Positions 14,383 to 19,899 of a stretch of DNA of 19,899 bases are shown piece by piece. The position numbers and the translations under genes are program-made. Source of the DNA: JBBSMX01 sp038232935 (GTDB lineage: Bacteria; Bacteroidota; Rhodothermia; Rhodothermales; JANQRZ01); contig JBBSMX010000079.1 in assembly GCA_038232935.1 (NCBI GenBank), positions 1 through 19,899 of the forward strand, read 5' to 3'. Position 1 is the stretch's first letter. Every line of letters begins with the position of its first letter. The notes beneath the pieces are model-generated. The model saw only the letters and a list, made by a program, of their open reading frames with translations, did no database searches and was not told the origin of the DNA.

Positions 14383-14948
14383 GTCAGCCCGACCGGACGG
14401 ATGTACGAGCGGCCGACGCCCCGCCGTCGGCGCACCTCCTGCGGACGCTCGCAGCGGTCCCGGTCGGGAGCCGCGTCCTCGACCTCGGCTGCGGCACCGG
14501 TCGCCACGCCGAACCCCTCGCCCGACTCTCCTTCGATCTCTACGCCTGCGCCGCCGACTCGGACGCCGTCGCAGCCGCCCGCGACCGTGTCGCCGAGGTG
14601 ATGGGCGAGGAGGCCGCGCGCCGGGTTACCGTGGCCCGTCCCGCCGCCCTCGGCTATCCCGACGACTTCTTCGATTGGGTCGTCGCCCACGGCACGTACG
14701 ACACGGCCGCGTCGGCAGCGGAGTTGAAGGACATGCTCAGCGAGACGCGCCGCGTGCTCGCCCCCGGCGGCTGGGTCTTCGTCGCCTTCAGAAAAGCCCT
14801 CGCCGGCCCCGATCTCACGCCGGAAACCCTCGCCAAGCTTTTCGCCGAAGCCGGCCTCGCTCTCGCCGAAGATCCCGCCGAAGAGGACGACGGCGAGCCC
14901 GTCCTCCGCGCCATCTTCCGCAAGGTCGATGCGACGACACCGGGGTGA
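14379..14948 (+). CDS. Class I SAM-dependent methyltransferase in the heme cluster
   Basis: A 189-residue methyltransferase of the Methyltransf_11/25 type. SAM motif I is VLDLGCGTGRHAEPLA (residues 33-48), then an acidic motif II 'YACAADSDAVAAARD', 'FFDWVVAHGTYDTA' as the motif IV region and 'VLAPGGWVFVAF' as the post-motif strand. The ATG overlaps the hemH stop (ATGA), indicating co-translation, and hemL follows 73 bp later. It is not a known heme-pathway enzyme: it is too short for, and lacks the features of, CobA/SUMT, and a small generic fold like this gives no substrate. A tetrapyrrole-related role is inference from position only. Confidence 0.82.
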   Translation: MSQPDRTDVRAADAPPSAHLLRTLAAVPVGSRVLDLGCGTGRHAEPLARLSFDLYACAADSDAVAAARDRVAEVMGEEAARRVTVARPAALGYPDDFFDWVVAHGTYDTAASAAELKDMLSETRRVLAPGGWVFVAFRKALAGPDLTPETLAKLFAEAGLALAEDPAEEDDGEPVLRAIFRKVDATTPG

Positions 14949-15021
14949 GGCTGAGGCCACCACGCCACGCGCCCCTGCCTATACGGCGGCGCAGCGAATC
15001 CGACTCACTGTTCTACCCCCC

Positions 15022-16389
15022 ATGCCCGAACTCTCCCGAAGCAAGACCCTCTTCGCCGAAGCCCAGCGCGTCATCCCCGGCGGCGTCAACTCGCCTGTGC
15101 GCGCGTTCAAGAGCGTCGGTGGGACGCCGGTGTTTTTCGAGCGGGCCGAGGGTGCCCATCTCCACGACGCTGACGGCAATCGCTACGTGGACTACGTCGG
15201 GAGCTGGGGGCCGATGCTGTTCGGGCACGCGCACCCGGACGTGGTGCGCGCCGTCCAACAGGCCGCCGTCCGCTCCACCTCGTTCGGTGCGCCGACGGAG
15301 ATTGAGATACGCCTCGCCGAGCTCGTCGTCGAGCTCGTGCCGAGCGTGGAGACGGTGCGGTTCGTGAACTCGGGGACGGAGGCCACGATGAGCGCCGTCC
15401 GCCTCGCGCGCGGCTTCACGGGGCGGGACAAGTTCATCAAGTTCGAGGGCCACTACCACGGCCACGGCGACTTCTTCCTCATCGCCGCCGGGAGCGGGGC
15501 GATGACCTTCGGCGAGCCGAACTCGCCGGGCGTCACAGCTGGGAATGCGCGGGACACCCTTGTCGCGAAGTACAACGACCTCGACAGTGTCCGTGCCGTC
15601 ATCGAGGCCAGCCCCGGCGAGATCGCCTGCCTCATCGTCGAGCCGGTCGCGGGCAACATGGGGTGCGTGCCACCGGAGCCGGGGTTCCTGCAAGGGCTCC
15701 GCGACGTGTGCGACGCCCACGGCATCGTGCTCATCTTCGACGAGGTGATGACCGGCTTCCGCGTCGCGCCCGGCGGGGCGCAGGCGCGCTACGGCGTGAC
15801 GCCGGACCTCACCACGCTCGGCAAGATCATCGGCGGCGGGCTGCCCGTCGGGGCCTACGGCGGCCGGCGGGAGATCATGGATTTCGTCTCGCCGAGCGGC
15901 CCGGTCTACCAGGCCGGCACGCTCTCCGGCAACCCGCTTGCGATGCACGCCGGCTATGCCGTCCTCCGCCGGATCGCCGATCATCCCGAGGTCTACGACC
16001 GGCTCGAACGCTACGGGCAGGTGCTGGAGGAGGGCACGCGCCGCACGCTCACCGAACTCGGTCTCGATCTTTATATGACGCGTGTCGGCTCGATGGGTGG
16101 GCTGTTCTTTACGGACGAACCCGTGAGGGACTTCGCGTCGGCGCAGCGCTGCGACACGAAGCGCTACGGGCGCTACTTCCACGCGATGCTGGAGGAGGGC
16201 GTCTACCTCGCTCCGAGCCAGTTCGAGGCGTCCTTCTTTTCCGCCGCCCACGGCGCACAGGACCTCGCCTTCACCCTCAACGCGCAGCGCATCGCACTCC
16301 AGAAGGCCTTCGACCCCACGTGGAGCCCGGCGGCTACGGTCCCCGACGATGCACGCGTGGACGAGCAGGAAGGCATCGAAGGAGTCTAG
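15022..16389 (+). CDS. hemL: Glutamate-1-semialdehyde 2,1-aminomutase
   Basis: A 455-residue PLP enzyme that converts glutamate-1-semialdehyde to 5-aminolevulinate. It begins with SRSKTLFAEAQRVIPGGVNSP, the family's 'S..LF..A...IPGGVNSPVRAF'. Other signatures are VRFVNSGTEATMSAVRLARG, KFEGHYHGHGD, the cofactor-binding LIFDEVMTGFR and the PLP Lys268 in TLGKIIGGGLPVGAYGG, then QAGTLSGNPLAM. The C-terminus extends about 20 residues past the usual end (VDEQEGIEGV). ATG 15022 is chosen over 14929, which overlaps the methyltransferase gene. A TATACG at 14980-14985 could be a promoter element. Together with HemA, encoded at the other end of the cluster, it completes the C5 route to ALA. Confidence 0.97.
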   Translation: MPELSRSKTLFAEAQRVIPGGVNSPVRAFKSVGGTPVFFERAEGAHLHDADGNRYVDYVGSWGPMLFGHAHPDVVRAVQQAAVRSTSFGAPTEIEIRLAELVVELVPSVETVRFVNSGTEATMSAVRLARGFTGRDKFIKFEGHYHGHGDFFLIAAGSGAMTFGEPNSPGVTAGNARDTLVAKYNDLDSVRAVIEASPGEIACLIVEPVAGNMGCVPPEPGFLQGLRDVCDAHGIVLIFDEVMTGFRVAPGGAQARYGVTPDLTTLGKIIGGGLPVGAYGGRREIMDFVSPSGPVYQAGTLSGNPLAMHAGYAVLRRIADHPEVYDRLERYGQVLEEGTRRTLTELGLDLYMTRVGSMGGLFFTDEPVRDFASAQRCDTKRYGRYFHAMLEEGVYLAPSQFEASFFSAAHGAQDLAFTLNAQRIALQKAFDPTWSPAATVPDDARVDEQEGIEGV

Positions 16390-16426
16390 CGCTCGATCCT
16401 GCTCTCAGTCGGGCGCGTTGGAAGGC

Positions 16427-16774
16427 TCACTCGGCTGTCTGAATGCGGAAGGCGAGCTTGGCGACGAGTCGTTCCGCACGGGCTCGGTCCGCGCGCTTGA
16501 CCTGGAGTCGGAGCTCGGCATCGTGAGTGCCGGGCACGACGTCCAGCAACTCGAACCGCTTGGGCCGCAGGCAGACCCGGTCTTTGACGAGGCCCCGCTT
16601 GAGGTACACGCCGTCGAGCGCGGCGGCATCGACCTTGATCGTCTGCTGGTCCTTGTCTCCGAGGCCGAGGAACGCGGTCCGCAGGTCGAGGACGAGGAAC
16701 TCGTCGTCGAGGTAGAAGAAGCCGGTGACCTCGCGGAAGCCGTCGTCCGGGAGCGTGAAGGCGATGCGGTCCAT
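16427..16774 (-). CDS. Conserved-looking hypothetical protein downstream of aceK
   Basis: A 115-residue soluble protein with no signal peptide or membrane segment, and no family I recognise. It starts 'MDRIAFTLPDDGFREVTGFF' and has alternating beta-strand-like segments ('EFLVLDLRTAF', 'QQTIKVDAAALDGVYLKRG', 'RFELLDVVPG', 'AELRLQVKRADR') followed by a terminal helix 'ARAERLVAKLAFRI', suggesting a small alpha/beta domain. ATG 16774 lies 20 bp after the aceK stop on the same strand, so it is probably the last gene of the channel-aceK operon. The open frame continues upstream to 16948 within aceK in another frame; that part is a shadow. Strand and codon pattern support a real gene; function is unknown. 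Confidence 0.7.
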   Translation of the reverse strand: MDRIAFTLPDDGFREVTGFFYLDDEFLVLDLRTAFLGLGDKDQQTIKVDAAALDGVYLKRGLVKDRVCLRPKRFELLDVVPGTHDAELRLQVKRADRARAERLVAKLAFRIQTAE

Positions 16775-16793
16775 CGGGCAGGGAGCGAGGGGT

Positions 16794-18542
16794 CTATTCC
16801 AGCACGAAACGTTTGCTCTGGCGGTAGGGGAAAATATCCACCAGCTCGTCGGCGCGCTGCTGGGCTTGCATCCGTCGCCAGAAGGTCGGGTCGAGGAGGT
16901 CGCCGTGGTGCTCGTGGAAGACGGCGTTGAGCGCTCGTGTGAGGCCAAGGAATTTGCCGATCTCCTCGGGGAAGACGTCGTTCGGGGCGACGTAGAACCA
17001 CGCGTCGGCGCTCATCATCTCGAACTCGTCACGCGGCTTCGGGAGTGTGCGGAAGTTGAACTCGGAGAGGAGGCCGAGCTCGTCGTAGTCGTAGAAGATG
17101 ACGCGGCCGTGACGGGTGACGCCGAAGTTTTTGATCAGCATGTCGCCGGGGAAGATGTCGGCGGCGGCGAGGTCCTTGATGGCGTCGCCGCAGTCGATCA
17201 CGGCGTCCTCGGCCTCGTCGCGGCCGACCTGCGAGAGGTGGATGTTGAGCGGCGTCACGCGGCGCTCGGTGTAGAGGTGGTCGATCACCACGCTCTCGCC
17301 GTCGAGGTGGACCGTCTGCGCGGCGACGCGGAGCAGCTCGTCCAGCACGGCGGGCACGAAGCGGTCGCGGGGGAACTGGAGGTGCTCGTAGGCCTGCACA
17401 TCGGCGAGGCGGCCGACACGGTCGTGGAGCATCACGAAGCGGTACTTCTTCATCACCTCGTGCCGGGTCGTCTGCTTCGGCGGGTCGAACCGGTCCTTGA
17501 TGATCTTGAAGACGACGTCGAAGCCGGGGAGCGTGAAGACCGTCATCACCATGCCCTTCGTGCCGGGCGCGAACGCGAACCGCTCGTCGGTGCGGCCGAG
17601 GAAGGCGCAGAGGTCGCGGTAGAGCTCGGTCTTGCCGTGCTTCGTGAAGCCGAGCGAGATGTAGAGCTCGGCGACCCGCTTTAGCGGCATGAGCGTCTTG
17701 AGGAAGCGGACGAGCGCCCACGGTTCCGGCGCGAGGACGTGGAAATACGAGCGCGTGAACGAGAACACCATCGACGTGGCATTTGGCGTCAGCAGCACGG
17801 TGTCCACGTGCAGGCCCTCGCCGTCGGGTACGTGCAGGATCGGCAGGACGAGCGGGATCACGGCCTCGCCCGACCGGATGCGTCCGATGAGGTACGCGCC
17901 CTTGTTGCGGTAGAACACCGGCTCCAGCATTTCCACGCGGTCGATGGTGCCCGTGCCGGTAGCCTTCACGCACGCCTCCACGTGCTCGGCCACGCGTGCG
18001 GCGTCTCGCTCCAGGTCCGCGAACGGTACGCCGAGGGCCTGCCCGGAGCCTGCCGAAGGGTCGTAATGGCGCAGGATCGAGACGATGAGGTCCGCCGTGC
18101 TCACCTGCGACGGCACGACGCGGAAGCACGGCTCGGCCTCCATCGACTCCGGCGCGGTCAGCCCGTCGGCCACAAACTCGATGAGTGGGTCCACGCCGAC
18201 CGTCGAGAAGACGCGGCGGGTGATGGAGTTGTAAAACGTCTCGGCGAGCTCGATGTTGGCCTGTCCGCAGCGGAGATCGGCGTAGGCGTTGCGGGTGGCG
18301 GCCCAGCGGTCGTGGTCGTTCACGCCGGAGCCGAACAGCTCGCGCACGCGGCGGAGGGCTTGCTGGACGTGCCGCTCGTAGAGGGCGAGGCGCTCGCGGT
18401 CGTCCTCGGTCCCTTCGCGCCACGCCCGGCGGGCGAAGCGGTCGGCGGCGCGGGCGGTGATCTCCTGGAACTGCGCGTGGTAGGCCTCGAAGCGCTCGCT
18501 GATTCGTTGGGCGGCTTCGGCGGCGGGGTGGGGATCGGTCAC
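16794..18542 (-). CDS. aceK: Isocitrate dehydrogenase kinase/phosphatase
   Basis: A 582-residue bifunctional enzyme that phosphorylates and dephosphorylates isocitrate dehydrogenase, diverting carbon into the glyoxylate shunt. Family features: the N-terminal regulatory helical region with 'FYNSITRRVFSTVGVDP', the ATP-binding GTKGMVMTVFTLPGFDVVFK with Lys346, the segment YRFVMLHDRVGRLADVQ, the catalytic FPGDMLIKNFGVTRHGR (Asp467, Asn472) and the metal-binding FYDYDE (Asp485) before 'LLSEFNFR'. Length matches the Escherichia coli enzyme (about 578). The start is GTG 18542, whose GTGA overlaps the channel stop. Residues about 161-171 (DPSAGSGQAL) look like an insertion from a palindromic repeat. 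No isocitrate lyase or malate synthase gene is in the window. Confidence 0.96.
   Translation of the reverse strand: MTDPHPAAEAAQRISERFEAYHAQFQEITARAADRFARRAWREGTEDDRERLALYERHVQQALRRVRELFGSGVNDHDRWAATRNAYADLRCGQANIELAETFYNSITRRVFSTVGVDPLIEFVADGLTAPESMEAEPCFRVVPSQVSTADLIVSILRHYDPSAGSGQALGVPFADLERDAARVAEHVEACVKATGTGTIDRVEMLEPVFYRNKGAYLIGRIRSGEAVIPLVLPILHVPDGEGLHVDTVLLTPNATSMVFSFTRSYFHVLAPEPWALVRFLKTLMPLKRVAELYISLGFTKHGKTELYRDLCAFLGRTDERFAFAPGTKGMVMTVFTLPGFDVVFKIIKDRFDPPKQTTRHEVMKKYRFVMLHDRVGRLADVQAYEHLQFPRDRFVPAVLDELLRVAAQTVHLDGESVVIDHLYTERRVTPLNIHLSQVGRDEAEDAVIDCGDAIKDLAAADIFPGDMLIKNFGVTRHGRVIFYDYDELGLLSEFNFRTLPKPRDEFEMMSADAWFYVAPNDVFPEEIGKFLGLTRALNAVFHEHHGDLLDPTFWRRMQAQQRADELVDIFPYRQSKRFVLE
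18030..18062 (-). repeat. Short GC-rich palindromic repeat inserted in aceK
   Basis: On the plus strand 18039-18060 reads as a variant of TGCCCTGAGCCTGTCGAAGG, a short imperfect palindrome I recall as a dispersed repeat in many unrelated GC-rich genomes. In the aceK frame it encodes DPSAGSGQAL, a peptide typical of such insertions. It sits in a region between helices of the regulatory domain, where a tolerant loop is expected. Only this copy was found in the window. Confidence 0.55.
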
Positions 18543-19438
18543 AGGGCGTCCGGGGCGGCGTCGGTGTCGGGTTGAGGAGGCGGGAGACGGGTGCCGCAGT
18601 AGAGACAGAACAACGCGTCGGTGGCGTGGCCGCGCGCCCCGCAGGCGGTGCAGATGCGGGCGTCGAGCCGGCGCCGTGCGTGCGAAAGCTCCGCCGTCAC
18701 AATCCCGGTCGGGACGGCGATGATGGCGTAGCCCATGATCATGATAACGGCGGCGAGCGCCTGCCCGAGGTTCGTGCCCGGCGAGATGTCACCGTAGCCG
18801 ACCGTCGTGAGCGTCACAATGGCCCAGTAGATCGAGCGCGGGATGTTGTCGAACCCGTTCTGCCCGCCTTCGACGACGTACATCATCGAGCCGAAGATGA
18901 CGTCGAGCGTGACCACGGCGAGGAGGAAGACGGCGATCTTGCGGCGGCTGGCCCAGAGCGCCTGCCCCAGCACGTTCGCCTCGGAGAGGTACTGGACGAG
19001 CTTGAGGATGCGGAAGACGCGGAGGAACCGCAGCATCCGGATCACGGTCAGCGCCTGCGCGCCGGGGAAAAACACGCTGAGGTAGGTCGGCAGCACCGCC
19101 AGCAGGTCGATGACCCCGAAGAAGCTCCTCGCGTACTGGCTCGGCCGGTTGACGCAGGCGAGCCGGAGGAGGTACTCGACCGTGAAGAGCGCCGTGAAGG
19201 TCCACTCGGCGACCCGCAGCTCGGCCCCGAACCGGGACCGAAGCCCGACGACGCTCTCCAGCATCACGGCGAGGATCGAGAGCCCGATGACGACGATGAG
19301 CGCGAGGTCGAAGCCCCGGCCCGCCGGGGTGTGGTGCTCGAAGATGACCTCGTAGAGCCTCTTCCGCCACCTCGACCGGGTGTTGGGCCCGAGCTGGCGC
19401 GGGAAGACTTTGGAGTCGGTCGGCTTGATAGGGTCCAT
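18539..19438 (-). CDS. Voltage-gated potassium channel with C-terminal zinc ribbon
   Basis: A 299-residue six-helix channel subunit of the Kv/KvAP type. S1 is about residues 44-62, S2 about 79-95, S3 about 105-122, and S4 is RMLRFLRVFRILKL (Arg134, 137, 140, 143 and Lys146 every third residue). S5 is about 167-186. The pore helix and K+ selectivity filter are 'YWAIVTLTTVGYGD', with TVGYGD at 212-217, followed by S6 (about 226-247). The cytoplasmic tail carries two CxxC pairs (Cys263/266 and Cys278/281; CTACG and CLYCG), a zinc-ribbon pattern seen in some bacterial ion channels. It would be an inner-membrane tetramer. The start is ATG 19438. The stop overlaps the aceK GTG, so channel and kinase/phosphatase are co-transcribed. 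Confidence 0.93.
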   Translation of the reverse strand: MDPIKPTDSKVFPRQLGPNTRSRWRKRLYEVIFEHHTPAGRGFDLALIVVIGLSILAVMLESVVGLRSRFGAELRVAEWTFTALFTVEYLLRLACVNRPSQYARSFFGVIDLLAVLPTYLSVFFPGAQALTVIRMLRFLRVFRILKLVQYLSEANVLGQALWASRRKIAVFLLAVVTLDVIFGSMMYVVEGGQNGFDNIPRSIYWAIVTLTTVGYGDISPGTNLGQALAAVIMIMGYAIIAVPTGIVTAELSHARRRLDARICTACGARGHATDALFCLYCGTRLPPPQPDTDAAPDAL

Positions 19439-19472
19439 GGAACGGCCGCGAGGGGAAGGGAGCGACGGCCCC

Positions 19473-19517
19473 CGAAGATAGCAGCGCGGCCCTAGGCGAG
19501 CACCGGCACGGTGTCAA
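19473..19517 (-). promoter_or_regulatory. Candidate promoter region of the channel-aceK operon
   Basis: On the minus strand, a perfect TTGACA (19517 to 19512) is followed after 17 bp by TAGGGC (19494 to 19489), a weak -10. Further downstream, TATCTTCG (19480 to 19473) matches the Bacteroidota -7 consensus TAnnTTTG at five of six defined positions and lies 34 bp before the ATG. Which element is used is unclear; both are in a plausible place. Confidence 0.35.
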
Positions 19518-19576
19518 GGGTAGATCGACGGGATTCGCGTTGAGCAGTTAGAGGCGAGCAGGTAGGCCCTACTGTA

Positions 19577-19813
19577 ATGATTCTCTTTAGTACTTTGGCG
19601 AACCGCTACACCTCGGCCGATCTCGTAATGCCCCCGGAGCCTCTCGAAATATCAGCGTCATCGCGAAAGGAACTGTTCGAGTTCCTCGACGCGCAGATGC
19701 ACCGTTCATACAGTTCTCTAAAGGAGGAGCAGCGGGCTGTTGTGGGGGGCAACATGATTAAACGTCAGTCGCGGGTTGAAAAACAGCTTTTCTGCTCGAT
19801 CATTCCACCCTAA
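19577..19813 (+). CDS. Doubtful small hypothetical ORF
   Basis: A 78-codon open frame in a stretch that is clearly less GC-rich than the rest of the window. The product (starting MILFSTLANRYTSADL) has a central polar helix-like segment 'SSRKELFEFLDAQMHRSYSSLKEEQRAV' and no recognised domain, signal peptide or membrane helix. Its codon usage lacks the strong G/C third-position bias of its neighbours. The first copy of the 19-bp direct repeat lies within its 3' end. It may be a foreign gene, a decayed fragment or chance; a GGAGG at 19722-19726 lies inside it, 27 bp before an in-frame ATG at 19754. Confidence 0.2.
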   Translation: MILFSTLANRYTSADLVMPPEPLEISASSRKELFEFLDAQMHRSYSSLKEEQRAVVGGNMIKRQSRVEKQLFCSIIPP

Positions 19814-19835
19814 CACAACGTCAGTCGCGGGTTGA
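19761..19835. repeat. 19-bp direct repeat, two copies
   Basis: AACGTCAGTCGCGGGTTGA occurs exactly at 19761-19779 and 19817-19835, separated by 37 bp. No mismatches, and the match ends sharply on both sides. It lies in the AT-richer tail of the window, near its edge, so further copies beyond 19899 cannot be excluded. Possible identities are an attachment-site duplication, a regulator-binding pair or the edge of a repeat array. Confidence 0.7.
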
Positions 19836-19899
19836 TCAGATCGAGGCAATTCCTGCGTAGCAGAGGTTCAGATGCACCAGCTTCAGCAACGACACGCTC

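Noticed and set aside
16775..16948. N-terminal extension of the orphan gene into aceK
   Set aside because: Ser/Thr-rich shadow sequence overlapping the intact AceK C-terminus; the likely start is ATG 16774.
19761..19835. CRISPR array
   Set aside because: Only two 19-bp copies with one 37-bp gap, no third repeat, no leader and no cas gene.

Overview
The window is a compact, GC-rich bacterial chromosome segment. Gene spacing is tight, and several genes are joined by ATGA, GTGA or TGATG stop/start overlaps. The gene content and protein style suggest a high-GC member of the Bacteroidota/Rhodothermota (Rhodothermales, such as relatives of Rubricoccus, Rubrivirga or Salinibacter): a YtxJ-type bacillithiol redox protein, TlpA and YceI lipoproteins, a DUF819 membrane protein, weak Shine-Dalgarno sequences and a classical C5 heme pathway. 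The taxonomic call is inference; no rRNA or other phylogenetic marker is present.

Layout. 1-258: a 163-bp element bounded by perfect 16-bp inverted repeats, which looks like a MITE or IS remnant. 259-1514 (+): an exported intradiol-dioxygenase-like protein overlapping a YceI-family lipoprotein. 1590-2521 (-): ytxJ followed by a TlpA/ResA-like thioredoxin lipoprotein, a two-gene thiol-redox operon. 2673-6004 (+): oligoendopeptidase F, a class I methyltransferase and a small outer-membrane beta-barrel protein. 6024-7220 (-): a DUF819 multi-pass membrane protein. 7221-7578: a divergent intergenic region.

7579-16389 (+) is the core of the window, a tetrapyrrole cluster in the order hemA-hemC-hemD-hemE-hemF-hemH-methyltransferase-hemL. 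It encodes glutamyl-tRNA to ALA (HemA, HemL), porphobilinogen to coproporphyrinogen III (HemC, HemD, HemE), oxygen-dependent oxidation to protoporphyrinogen IX (HemF) and iron insertion (HemH). Porphobilinogen synthase (hemB) and a protoporphyrinogen oxidase (hemG/hemY/hemJ) are not in the window. The spacers before hemE and hemF carry related inverted/tandem repeats that run up to or almost up to the start codons. The ferrochelatase has an unusual cysteine-rich C-terminal tail and a 15-bp tandem-repeat insertion.

16427-19438 (-) is a second operon: a voltage-gated K+ channel with a C-terminal zinc ribbon, then AceK (isocitrate dehydrogenase kinase/phosphatase), then a 115-residue protein I do not recognise. 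aceK carries an in-frame copy of a short GC-rich palindromic repeat encoding a linker-like peptide. 19439-19899 is less GC-rich, with a 19-bp direct repeat and at most one doubtful small ORF.

No CRISPR array, tRNA, rRNA, intact transposase or phage gene was seen. Most of the window is ordinary core metabolism. The least ordinary signals are the repeats inside hemH and aceK, the repeat-bearing hem spacers, the ferrochelatase Cys motif and the channel-aceK-orphan operon.
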